From Erythroxylum novogranatense (taxonomy: Eukaryota > Streptophyta > Magnoliopsida > Malpighiales > Erythroxylaceae), in the NCBI GenBank assembly GCA_029891385.1, contig CM057226.1:89846977-89910976 (forward strand): DNA of 64,000 nucleotides, given 5' to 3'. Position numbers and translations under genes: made by a program. The notes beneath the pieces are model-generated. The model did not search any database and had not been told where the DNA came from. It saw only the letters and a program-made list of their open reading frames with translations. Below are positions 1 through 10,759 of the stretch, piece after piece. Position 1 is the first letter of the stretch. Each line of letters starts with the position of its first letter.

Positions 1-2072
1 CATCTACAACTTTCATGAACAACCAAAAATCAAATTCCATTGCTAAACAAAACAATTAATTCACTCAATGTTGCTGTCCCTGAAATCATTCAATTTGAGC
101 AGTAAACTTATAACAAGCATAACTCCCTGTACACAAGTCAGAAAAATCAGAACTTTACATCCCTGAAAAGATAAATCCTCAAACTTCAATTCTTCCTGAA
201 ATAACCAAACTCCAATTCGGCCTCATCCAGTTTCAAATCGATTATGCAAGTTTCTGACCTAATCAGCACTTAACATCACAATGTAGGTTCAGATTTTGAA
301 ATTCCATATCTCCCACATCTAATTTCCAAAACTTATAAGCCATATATCATTTTCAAGATCAATGTATCATATAGAACTCTTCAGTACATTTCAAACTCCA
401 ATTCAATTTACAAAAATTACTAAAATTCTTCCAAACCCGAATGTGTACTAAATGTGCCAATCCAACTAGGTTTCAGTCAATGCATAAAAACAGTCAATAG
501 TAATCAGGTCATATCTCCTAATATACAACTCGAAAAATAGCAAGATCAGTGACAATGAAAAACTAACTCAATATTATACAACTTTCATGAAGACCATTTT
601 CCCAAATTCCATATCAATTAATTCAGAAAAATCACCAAACTAATTAGGTCATAAATGCGGGTACTGTTCACAGGCAATAAAACAGTAGCTTCCCATGCAA
701 AATTTCACCCTTCTAACATTACAATTTAACAACACCTATTTCACACTAAATTGAAGCCAACATCCCAAAGTTTACTTGGGAACAAACCTCACATCATTTG
801 CTCATCTATACCATTAGTTATGAACAAAACATGACAGTAGGTTTAAAACTCAATTTCCAGCTTTCATCAACAACCTAGCTTCTATCACTTCTAACATCAA
901 TAACACATCACTAAGCATCCATTTCTACCTCTAATTCAACCACAAATTCATCACAACATACACTTCTATAATGACACAAAAATTGGCAGCCCATACCTAC
1001 ACACTTCCATACTTTATTTCCCTTCATTACACATCACAAACATCATTAACAACATTCTTATCACATACTTTAACTACCATAACCAATTCCCTTACACAAA
1101 TATGCATTAAACCCATTCAAACCTACCTCTTTCATAATCAAATAAATGCTAAAAGGATGCTCATAAATGCTTCTAACTACCAAAAGCATAAAAACAACTC
1201 TATTCCTTACCTTAATAAGTTCAAGCTCTCAATACTCCTTAATTCTTCAAGCTCACACCAATTTCTTTTTTTTTTCACATCTCACCCACGGTTTTCATAA
1301 GCTTACCAAAGGTTTTCATCCACTCAAAGCTTCAACTTGGTTTATGTGTGAAGAAGAGTAAGCAAAGAACCAAGGAGAAATGTCTTGTATGATATAAGTA
1401 GAAGAAAATTTCGAAGGAGAAAAGAACACTCAAGGAAAGAGGAACCAAGTTTCGGATGGGAAGGAAGAAGAGCTTTCCAAAGCTTTCCAAGACCAATTTT
1501 ATAAGTATAATAAGGAGGAAGGTCGTGGGTGATAATAAGATGGGACAAAATCAATTAATGGAAGGGGACACTTGGCTTTTGAAATGGAGAAAAGACAAAA
1601 TAACTTAAGTAACATACTTTATTCATAATCTAATCTCATTTACTCCCACTTAAACACTAATCATGACTCTCACATAATTTCCACAATTAATTTATTCAAT
1701 AATCCTATGTCATTATGCAGCCCCTTTTCAGTACAGAAAAGGCTCACTCAGTCCATCAGTTGGAATTTTCCAGTCCGGGAAAGAACCCCGAAAAATTCCA
1801 GAAAAATTCTCATAAATCCCTAAAAATGTAAAACAATTTATGGCGCACTCCAAATAATTTTTCAAATACAATTATCCCATAATTTTCACAAAGAAACTCA
1901 ATTAGACACTTATGCCGGAAATGTCATGAATGCATGTATACCATGTGCATGTGCAAAACAATCATCAGTTATAGAGGCTATATAATGTAAGTTCATGCCG
2001 AGTTATAATTTAATACTTCTAACCTGTCCCAAATGACCAATAAACCCTTCCTATAGAAGATGAGATGTTACA
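1..2072 (-). repeat. Element A 3' LTR (partial)
   Basis: The sequence repeats 8687-10759 almost base for base, which fixes it as the second LTR. On the minus strand it starts TGTAACATCTCATC at 2072, directly after the polypurine tract. The retained part covers the U3 side: the TATA-like TATAAAA (plus 1497-1503), the first splice-donor-like site (AAG|GTAAGG, exon end at 1211) and several roughly 200-bp AT-rich modules. The conserved cassette and palindrome island lie in the missing part. The ORF at 971-1300 is carried along in both LTR copies and looks like chance. Confidence 0.93.
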
Positions 2073-2084
2073 ATTCTCCCCTCC
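2073..2084 (-). other. Element A polypurine tract
   Basis: On the minus strand GGAGGGGAGAAT immediately precedes the LTR start TGTAAC. This is the plus-strand primer position in LTR retrotransposons, and the same tract stands before the 3' LTRs of C, D and E. Confidence 0.85.
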
Positions 2085-2600
2085 TAATAAAAATTTCGTC
2101 CCCGAAATTCTTACCTGGTTGATCGAAAAGATGAGGATACTGTCTCCTCATATGCTCCTCGGTCTCCAAGGTAGCCTCCTCAGTCGAATGGTTCCTCCAG
2201 AGAACCTTCACCAGTGGAATACTCTTATTCCTCAAATGTTTCACCTGTGACCCGACAATCTGTATCGGCTCCTCTACATAACTCAGATTACTAGAGATTT
2301 CAATCTCCTGAGCCGGTATCACATGTGTCGAATCTGACCGATATCTGCGGAGCATACTCACATGGAAGACGTCATGCAACTGAGATATCTCACTTTCGGT
2401 AAAGCTAGCTTTCAGAGGCCAAAGGTCCTATTCTCTCGGTAATCTCATATGGACCAATGTACCTAGGGCTTAGCTTACCCTTCTTGCGAATCTCAAAGAC
2501 ACCACGCCACGGTGATACAGTAAGAATACTCTGTCGCCAACATGATACTCCATCTCCTCCTATTACGATCCACATAGCTCTTACATGCATCTTGGCGGCT
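2073..2600 (-). pseudogene. Element A integrase C-terminus and chromodomain-like tail
   Basis: The minus-strand reading gives the integrase C-terminal block ([13 protein letters not shown]) followed by HDVFHVSMLRRYRSD and a tail with WRNHSTEEAT and EEHMRRQYPHLF. Such a tail marks chromoviruses, where it helps target integration to chromatin. The open frame 2068-2379 runs through the tail and the polypurine tract into the LTR start. A frameshift near 2380-2405 separates it from the upstream part (2405-2590), so the protein is not continuous. Confidence 0.85.
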
Positions 2601-3977
2601 TTAATTGACTCGAATCGGTTTCACCTTATCAGCGGTGTCTGAATCAACTCTGGACCCTCGATCATCGACACCCTCTTCATCCCAATACAACGGTGATCTA
2701 CACGGTCGCCCATACAATGCCTCATAAGGTGCCATCCCGATGCTGCTATGATAGTGATTATTATATGCAAACTCTATCAAGGCCAAATACTGGTCCCATG
2801 CTCCTCTGAACTCCAATACACATGCCCGAAGCATATTCTCAACAGTCTTAATAGTCCTCTCACTCTGTCCATCTGTCTGAGGATGAAATGTTGTACTGAA
2901 GTTCAGCTTAGTACCCATAGCAGACTATAAACTCTGCCAGAATCTCGACATGAATCTGGGATCCCTGTTTGACACTATCGACACTGGGACCCCGTGCAGT
3001 CTCACTATCTCTGTCACATACTTATGGGCCAACTGATCAAGAGAATTGTTCTCCCTCACTGGCAAGAAATGGGCCGATTTAGTCAACCGGTCCACTATGA
3101 CCCAGATAGCATCATGCTGCCTCGGCGTCCTAAGCAAACCCATAATGAAATCCATGGTAATTCGTTCCCATTTCCACTCCGGAATAGGCAACGAATGAAG
3201 TTTCCCTACTGGAGCTTGGTGCTCAGCCTTAACTTGCTGGCACGTCATACATCTGGAGACATATTTTGCCACCTGCTTCTTCATACCAGGCCACCAGAAA
3301 TGTTGCTTAAGAGTGTTATACATCTTGGTAGTACCAGGATGCATAGCATAGGCAGCCATATGTGCCTCCTCTAGGATCTCTCGCCTCAAGTCATCTACAT
3401 CAGGTACACAGAGTCTCTGTCCCAACCATAAGGTCTCATCTCTCAACTCAAACTCAGAACTCGAATCAGCTTTTACCTTCTCAATCAGTCTCACCATAAC
3501 AGGATCCTTGTCCTGAACTCTCCTGATCCTGTCCAGTCGCATCGGTCTCAGTTTCAAAGTAGCCAACAACACTCCATCTTGCTCCAAATCTAACTGCACA
3601 TTCAAGGCTCTCAACTGAATCAAATTAGGCAACCTCATTGCCTGCATCTGAGCTGTACTGGTATGTGACTTCCTACTCAGAGCATCTGCCACTACATTGG
3701 CTTTCCCCGGGTGATACTCAATAGTACAATCATAGTCCTTCAACAACTCAAGCCATCTCCTCTGTCTCAAATTCAACTCTCTCTGGCTCAATAAGTATCT
3801 CAAACTCTTATGATCTGTGAAGATCTGGAATGTCTCACCATACAGGTAATGCCTCCAAATCTTCAAAGCAAACACAACCGCAGCTAACTCCAAATCATGA
3901 ACAGGATAGTTTACCTCGTGAGACCTCAACTGTCTCGAGGCATAAGCAATGACTCTACCATGCGCATCAAGACACAC
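2601..3977 (-). pseudogene. Element A RNase H and integrase
   Basis: The 350-residue open frame 2925-3977 starts in RNase H ([15 protein letters not shown], then [11 protein letters not shown]) and passes through [11 protein letters not shown] into integrase. The zinc-binding HHCC arrangement is visible ([13 protein letters not shown], then [11 protein letters not shown]). The first catalytic Asp is in ITMDFIMG and the second in the [11 protein letters not shown] block. A stop at 2925 is followed by a second open frame, 2601-2918, that carries the catalytic Glu (TDGQSERTIK). The catalytic triad is therefore present but split between two frames. Confidence 0.88.
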
Positions 3978-5100
3978 CCCAATCCACGATGCGATGCATC
4001 ATCAGATACCTCAAATCCTCCAGTCCCAGATGGAATAGCTAACACCGGTGCAGTAGTCAACCGATGTTTCAGCTCCTCAAAGCTCCTCTGACACTCCTCA
4101 CTCCATCTGAATGGCACATTCTTCCTCAGAAGTTTTGTCAGAGGGGAAGAGATCAGTGAAAACCCCTCGACAAACCTCCGGTAATAACCAGCCAATCCGA
4201 GGAAACTCCGAATCTCTGGCACATTCCTAGGAGCCTCCCACTTCAGCACTGCCTCAACCTTACTCGGATCCACCTGAATACCCTCTCCAGTCACTATATG
4301 TCCCAAAAAGATCACCTGATCCAGCCAAAATTCACACTTACTAAACTTGGCATATAACTGTCTCGCCCTCATAGTCTGCAACACAATCCTCAAGTGCTCA
4401 CTATGCTCCTGTCTGTCCCTCGAATACACTAAAATGTCATCAATAAATACAATAACAAACTGATTTAGGTAGGGCTGAAATACCTTATTCATCAAGGCCA
4501 ATAAGGTTGCCGGGGCATTAGTCAACCCAAACGGTATCACTAAAAACTCGAAATGCCCATACCTGCTCCTGAAGGCACTCTTAGGCACATCGGCCTCTGA
4601 AATCTTCAATTGATAGTAACCAGATCGCAGATCTAACTTGGTGAATACCTAAGCCCCCTGCAACTGATCAAATAAATCATCAATCCTAGGCAGTGGATAC
4701 TTATTCTTCACTGTCACCCGATTCAACTGCCTGTAATCAATACACAACCTCAATGTCCCATCCTTTTTCTTCACAAACAAAACTGGAGCACCCTATGGTG
4801 AGACACTAGGTCTGATAAACCCCTTCTCCAGCAACTCCTGCAACTGCACCTTAAGCTCCCTCAGTTCCACAGGTGCCATCCTGTATGGAGGTATAGATAT
4901 AGGAGCAGTACCTGGAATGAGGTCAATAGTAAACTCTGTCTCTCAATCCGGCGGCAAACCTGGTAGCTCATCAGGAAACACATCTGGAAATTTCCTAACC
5001 ACGGGAATATCCTGAAGCCTCTGCTCAACTCGGGTATCAACCACATGAGCCAGATATGCCTCACAGCCTCCCTGCATCAGTCTCAGGGCACTAAGGAAAG
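3926..5100 (-). pseudogene. Element A reverse transcriptase
   Basis: The 227-residue open frame 3926-4609 holds the RT core: [16 protein letters not shown], the catalytic box [13 protein letters not shown] (two Asp retained), [10 protein letters not shown] and the thumb block [15 protein letters not shown]. The N-terminal RT half (about 4610-5100) is recognisable from [17 protein letters not shown] and [17 protein letters not shown] blocks, but it has in-frame stops, for example at about 4648-4650 in front of [10 protein letters not shown]. The 67-residue frame at 4861-5064 is an off-frame shadow of this part. Overlap with the RNase H frame at 3926-3977 marks a frameshift. Confidence 0.88.
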
Positions 5101-5209
5101 AGGTCATCCGGCTGGTGCTTGCTCGACTAACTCCTCGAACTTCGCTCTAGGTGACCAGAGACTCAAAACAACCTCCATGGTATAGCAGTCCATAATAGCC
5201 CTATGGGCG

Positions 5210-6664
5210 TCACCGATCCATCCCTGAATGACATCGATCTCTCTCGGAGGTAATACTATAAGGTGCGCCCTCGGATCGCTTGATCAATCTGGATCGAGCA
5301 TCCCTGCAGACCTCTCCCAATCTGATAGTCATACCTAGAGGTGTACTCACCTCTAACCCATACTGTAACATCTCCCTATCCCCATGCAATCTACATGTCA
5401 TATGAGGTGCAATAAAAGAATGCGTGGATCCAGGATTCAGCAATGCAAACGCCTCAATGTCAGAAATATAGAGCATACCAGCTACAACATCAGGGGAATC
5501 CTGGGCCTCCTGTCTCGTCATGGCGTAGACCCTGGCCTGGGAGTGTGGTCGGCTGCCCCGACCCTCAGTCCTCACAAAGGATCCCTCAGCTCTACCACGG
5601 CCTCTACCTCGGCCCCTCTGTACGGATCCATGCCCGGATCCACCCAATCTACTCTGCTGTACTGTAGTACTACTCCTGGCTCGGCCACTACCAGTAGACT
5701 GAGCTCCCAATGTAGCTGGGCAATCCCGAATCTGATGATCCATGGAGTCGCATTTAAGGCAAGCTCCAGTCACTCGCCAACACTCTCCACTGCGCCTCTT
5801 CTCGCAGTACTCGCAGACTGGGGGAACCTGCCAAAAACCTCTGCCACTGCCACCGCCACTGCCAGTCTGTGCAAATCTCCCTCTTTGTCCAAAACTCGAC
5901 TATCTGGATCCTCCTGAAGATCTAAAGGTCCTGCTCTGGCGCCTGCTAAAACTCCTACCAGAGCTGCTCTGACTGTCACTAACTCTCTTCCCTCTGGACC
6001 CCTGACCCATCTCTGACTGTCTCTGTCTCACTATCTGCTCCACTCTCACAAAGCAGCTCTCAACTCTATAAAGGAGCCCATATCTGATTGGGCCAATCCT
6101 GCACGGATTTCCAAATTCAGCCCCATCTCAAACCTCCGGCACCTATCTGTCTCAGTAGAGACCACAGTAGCCGCATACCCCATCAACTCATTAAACCTCA
6201 CTCGTACTACTGCCATGTCATCCTACCTGTCTCGCTCAAGAATTCCTGCATCTTCATTTCCAGATATACCTTGGGCATATAGTTATCTCTGAAAGCCCTC
6301 AGAAAATCTGCCTAGGTCAGTAAGCAAGGCCTGGTGGTACTACCCGGAACAGTCTTCCACCATGTATAAGCGGGGCCTGCGAAGAGAATCTTGCATAATC
6401 GAACCTCTCATCAGGTCGCAATCCATCGATCGAGGACTCTCTCGGTCCTCTCCAACCATCCCTCGGCCTCGGTGAGTGCGTACTTCCATAGAAGTCTGAC
6501 CCCCGCCACGCAAACAAATCGTATCTCCTCTCTCGTCTCACGGGAACTCTAGGAGGTAACTTCTCAAATCGAGGCACCGATGACTCTCTGCTAGCTCCTA
6601 CAGATCCCTGGTCAGCTGGTTGATCTATCTGATCACCTAAAACAGATGACCTATAACAAAACAA
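5210..6664 (-). pseudogene. Element A gag and protease
   Basis: Gag starts in the minus-strand frame 6317-6664 (YRSSVLGDQIDQPADQG) and continues, broken by frameshifts, through 5770-5979 and 5210-5773. A CCHC zinc knuckle, CLKCDSMDHQIRDC, is at 5720-5761; it binds genomic RNA in packaging. The protease motif reads LLNPGSTHSF at about 5420-5440, with Asn where D and C have Asp, so the protease is probably dead. There is no in-frame ATG between the primer site and the conserved gag start. Instead GTTATAG|GTCATC (acceptor-like) lies at the start, at 6650/6651, as in C and D. Confidence 0.85.
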
Positions 6665-6740
6665 GAACTCTGATCAGTTTCTGCGTTTCTCACAATAATT
6701 CAAGCCTAATTATGTCCTAGTCCCAACAGATGCCAAACCA

Positions 6741-6753
6741 GGCTCTGATACCA
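6741..6753 (-). other. Element A primer binding site (initiator Met tRNA)
   Basis: TGGTATCAGAGCC on the minus strand lies 5 bases inside the 5' LTR. It matches the 3' end of plant initiator tRNA-Met, the usual primer for minus-strand synthesis in these elements. Confidence 0.92.
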
Positions 6754-7146
6754 CCTAATGTAGCACCCCCTTACCATAGGATATGTACCGGGACGCCCGT
6801 AGGTCATTCCGATACACACCCTACGATAAGGGTGCGCTACGAACAAACACTAACACTCCACATGGCATCGAAAATCATAAAGCATTAATATGAAATCCAC
6901 TAATGTTTGAAACCATAAATTTCTCATTTCATAACCTCAAAGCAGTAAATTACACAACTGTTATTTTCTGTACATTAGTCCAAAAGAGAGTTAAACATAA
7001 ACCTAGCTAGGTCATCCCTCAAAAAGTGCCAGCTGACCGACCTGTGTGCCATGACTTCTCTTGCCAACTCAATCTACACGGCAGGAAAAGTCCCTCTGGA
7101 GCTATTAGTCTACTCTCGGTCCTGAAAAATAATTTGCAATTTTGGG

Positions 7147-7162
7147 TGAGTTTGCGAACTCA
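7147..7162 (-). other. Conserved LTR hairpin, element A copy
   Basis: Minus strand TGAGTT-CGCA-AACTCA: a perfect 6-bp stem with a 4-base loop, followed by CCC and then the acceptor TTATTTTTCAG|G at 7122/7121. A second hairpin, GAACCATC-GAT-GATGGTTC, lies just upstream (about 7168-7186). Equivalent hairpins stand at the same place in B, C, D, E and F. Confidence 0.7.
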
Positions 7163-7750
7163 GTGAGGAACCATCATCGATGGTTCACCCAATTCATGCA
7201 TATACACAGTGTATCACAGCTACACAGTTATTTCACTAAAACACATTCAGAAGTACCACATGATTATTACGATATCAATCAAAAGAACCAATTCAGATGC
7301 ACATGAGATGCGTATGTGACGCTTTTCCAATTTATTACGTTGTTGTGTTGGCGCCTAAAGCGTCCCATTACGCAAGCATTAAGCGATGAGCCATAGGCTC
7401 GAATCACTTTATGGGCTCAAGGCCCGATTACGTTGAGCTTAAAGCTCTCGTTATCGCTTTCTGGTCACTGTTGTCAATTACTGATCATGCAATTATGCAT
7501 GGATGCAAATGTCCAAATAACAACATCTATACCATAACCGATTCCCATTTAACATAATCACATAAGTCAATCCCAAGTAATCACATTAAAATCAATTATA
7601 ACACTTCGGTATCTCATTCCAAATATTTCAGACATCCATGGTCCGAAATCAATCAAAATCAAACACACATATTCTCATCCATTATCTCCACATGGCATCA
7701 ACGCGTAATATTAAACACATCAAGATTGAAAAACCAACTAGGTTACTCAC

Positions 7751-7818
7751 CTAATAACTTCCGAGCTAATGCCGGGAAGTCTCTGCGATGTCCGTGGAAC
7801 GACGGTCCAACTGAGTCT
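7751..7818 (-). other. Conserved 68-nt cassette in element A LTR, exon-like
   Basis: On the minus strand the block is preceded by TTGCTATAG (acceptor-like) and followed by GTGAGTAACC (strong donor-like). Inside are GGACCGTC, CCACGGACATCGCAGAGAC, CCCGGCATTAGCTCGGAAG and TTATTAG. The same block is 68 nt in both D LTRs and 67 nt in C, and position-equivalent blocks of 70 and 66 nt exist in B and E. The size and splice-site conservation suggest a small exon, but no transcript evidence is available here. Confidence 0.55.
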
Positions 7819-8250
7819 CTATAGCAATAACAATAGGTACACATTACTAACTGTATACTTAGAAATATTAAACAATGCACATGGAATCATTAAAACGTGT
7901 ATAATGCATGTTCATGGCATTCCCGGCCCTAATCCAAATTTTTCCCATCATAAAGATTCCATCAAAAATTAGAAAGCTATAGCCACTGACAGCACCCAAT
8001 TTGGACCTCAATCGGTCCAAAAATAAATAAAACAGTGGTTAAAGGCTCCGTTACCCGGGGCCACGTCAATTTCCCGTTTAAAAAATCCCAATTTATCATA
8101 AAATGAAATTAAATATGTTACAAATCCGATGCCTCAAGAATCAGGTCAATCGGACTTCGGACGGAAAATAAATTGACAAAAGAAGCAAGAAATTCTAAAA
8201 TACCAATTAACAATTAAAATAAAAGTAAAAAATAAAAAAAATGAAAGACC

Positions 8251-8382
8251 AGCCTCACTGGGGCGAGACGTCGCCCTAGTGAGGCTGACTTATCTGGCCT
8301 CGTCACTAGGGCGACGCGTCGCCCTAGTGATGCCGCCCCCTTATAAGCCTCGTCACTAGGGCGACGCGTCGCCCTAGTGACG
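8251..8382. repeat. Palindrome island in element A 5' LTR
   Basis: Three near-identical GC-rich inverted repeats stand in tandem in otherwise AT-rich LTR. 8251-8286 is a 16-bp-arm hairpin (one mismatch). 8303-8330 is a perfect 28-bp palindrome with half-site TCACTAGGGCGACG. 8351-8382 is a perfect 32-bp palindrome with half-site CGTCACTAGGGCGACG. The related LTR of D has the flanking sequence but no island. Confidence 0.9.
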
Positions 8383-10183
8383 GGCGTGAGTCACATTCCT
8401 TCGCCCTCTTTCCTACTTCCAACCCAAAATTTACAACAACAATAATTTTTAGCATACAAATCAGAAAAATACAAATTATACCTTGTTGGAAAGAGTATAA
8501 AAAGCTCTACAATTCTCAAGAAGACCATAAAAATTAATTCCAACCCTAAGGGTGTCAAAAATCCCATCAAAACTACTGCCTACTCAAAACCCATCAACAG
8601 TGGACAGTACCTTGCAAATTCAAAAACTCACTGATTATTCAGCTAAAAATTACCACATAAATATGCTCAATAAGTTCATAATGTCTTCTACAACTTTCAT
8701 GAACAACCAAAAATCAAATTCCATTGCTAAACAAATCAATTAATTCACTCAATGTTGCTGTCCCTGAAATCATTCAATTTGAGCAGTAAACTTATAACAA
8801 GCATAACTCCCTGTACACAAGTCAGAAAAATCAGAACTTTACATCCCTAAAAAGATAAATCCTCAAAATTCAATTCTTCCTGAAATAACCAAACTCCAAT
8901 TCGGCCTCATCCAGTTTCAAATCGATTATGCAAGTTTCTGACCTAATCAGCACTTAACATCACAATGTAGGTTCAGATTTTGAAATTCCATATCTCCCAC
9001 ATCTAATTTCCAAAACTTATAAGACATATATCATTTTCAAGATCAATGTATCATATAGAACTCTTCAGTACATTTCAAACTCCAATTCAATTTACAAAAA
9101 TTACTAAAATTCTTCCAAAACCGAATGTGTACTAAATGTTCCAATCCAACTAGGTTTCAGTCAATGCATAAAAACAGTCAATAGTAATCAGGTCATATCT
9201 CCTAATATACAACTCGAAAAATAGAAAGATCAGTGACAATGAAAAACTAACTCAATATTATACAACTTTCATGAAGACCATTTTCCCAAATTCCATATCA
9301 ATTAATTCAGAAAAATCACCAAACTAATTAGGTCATAAATGCGGGTACTGTTCATAGGCAATAAAACAGTAACTTCCCATGCAAAATTTCACCCTTCTAA
9401 CATTACAATTTAACAACACCTATTTCACACTAAATTGAAGCCAACATCCCAAAGTTTACTTGGGCACAAACATCACCTCATTTGCTCACCTATACCATTA
9501 GTTATGAACAAAACATTACAGTAGGTTTAAAACTCAATTTCCAGCTTTCATCAACAACCTAGCTTCTATCACTTCTAACATCAATAACACATCACTAAGC
9601 ATCCATTTCTACCTCTAATTCAACCACAAATTCATCACAACATACACTTCTATAATGACACAAAAATTGGCAGCCCATACCTACACACTTCCATACTTTA
9701 TTTCCCTTCATTACACATCACAAACATCATTAACAACATTCTTATCACATACTTTAACTACCATTACCAATTCCCTTACACAAATATGCATTAAACCCAT
9801 TCAAACCTTCCTCTTTCATAATCAAATAAATGCTCAAAGGATGCTCATAAATGCTTCTAACTACCAAAAGCATAAAAACAACTCTATTCCTTACCTTAAT
9901 AAGTTCAAGCTCTCAATACTCCTTAATTCTTCAAGCTCACACCAATTTCTTTTTTTTTTTCACATCTCACCCACGGTTTTCATAAGCTTACCAAAGGTTT
10001 TCATCCACTCAAAGCTTCAACTTGGTTTATGTGTGAAGAAGAGTAAGCAAAGAACCAAGGAGAAATGTCTTGTATGATATAAGTAGAAGAAAATTTCGAA
10101 GGAGAAAAAGAACACTCCAAGGAAAGAGGAACCAAGTTTCGGATGGGAAGGAAGAAGAGCTTTCCAAAGCTTTCCAAGACCAA

Positions 10184-10190
10184 TTTTATA
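10184..10190 (-). promoter_or_regulatory. TATA-like box of element A 5' LTR
   Basis: TATAAAA on the minus strand, about 290 bases upstream of the first donor-like site in the LTR. It is the best core-promoter match in the U3 side and is duplicated at 1497-1503 in the 3' LTR. The start site itself cannot be seen. Confidence 0.4.
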
Positions 10191-10759
10191 AGTATAATAA
10201 GGAGGAAGTTCGTGGGTGATAATAAGATGGGACAAAATCAATTAATGGAAGGGGACACTTGGCTTTTGAAATGGAGAAAAGACAAAATAACTTAAGTAAC
10301 ATACTTTATTCATAATCTAATCTCATTTACTCCCACTTAAACACTAATCATGACTCTCACATAATTTCCACAATTAATTTATTCAATAATCCTATGCCAT
10401 TATGCAGCCCCTTTTCAGTACAGAAAAGGCTCACTTAGTCCGTCAGCTGGAATTTTCCAGTCCGGGAAAGAACCCCGAAAAATTCCAGAAAAATTCTAAT
10501 AAATTCCTAAAAATGTAAAACAATTTATGGCGCACTCCAAATAATTTTTCAAATACGATTATCCCATAATTTTCACAAAGAAACTCAATTAGACACTTAT
10601 GCCGGAAATGTCATGAATGCATGTATACCGTGTGCATGTGCAAAACAATCATCAGTTATAGAGGCTATATAATGTAAGTTCATGCCGAGTTATAATTTAA
10701 TACTTCTAACCCGTCCCAAATGACCAATAAACCCTTCCTATAGAAGATGGGATGTTACA

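Larger units (their letters stand above)
1..10759 (-). mobile_element. Element A: Tekay/Del-type Ty3/gypsy retrotransposon, family I, left end outside window
   Basis: Read on the minus strand the element runs 5' LTR (6759-10759), primer site, gag, protease, RT, RNase H, integrase and chromodomain-like tail, polypurine tract, then 3' LTR (1-2072, cut by the window edge). That domain order is Ty3/gypsy. The wording of RT and integrase and the long LTRs point to the Tekay (Del) chromovirus lineage. The right end interrupts element B's coding sequence; the base run next to it, GTCTT at 10760-10764, is the expected 5-bp target duplication, but its partner lies off the left edge. The two LTR copies differ at only about 1-2 positions per 100 in the stretches I compared by eye, so this is one of the younger insertions. 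Coding is broken in several places. Confidence 0.93.
6759..10759 (-). repeat. Element A 5' LTR (4.0 kb)
   Basis: On the minus strand it begins TGTAACATCCCATC at 10759 and ends GGTGCTACA at 6759, with the primer site just inside. At 4,001 bp it is long even for Tekay. In order from the 5' end: TATAAAA at 10190-10184; donor-like AAG|GTAAGG at 9895/9894; a string of AT-rich modules with phrases such as ACAACTTTCATGAA on the plus strand; a CG-rich palindrome island at 8251-8382; a 68-nt cassette at 7751-7818; an intron-like stretch 7122-7750 with a hairpin at 7147-7162; and the U5 end. The 140-residue frame at 9655-10077 has a homologue in the other LTR and no recognisable product. Confidence 0.95.

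Noticed and set aside
971..1300. 109-residue frame in A's 3' LTR with a 140-residue counterpart at 9655-10077
   Set aside because: Conserved only because the LTRs are duplicates. Low-complexity Ser/Thr/Leu composition and differing ends argue against a protein.
5384..5917. 177-residue plus-strand frame over A gag
   Set aside because: Antisense shadow of gag and protease; GC-rich and stop-poor because of Gly/Arg-rich sequence on the other strand.
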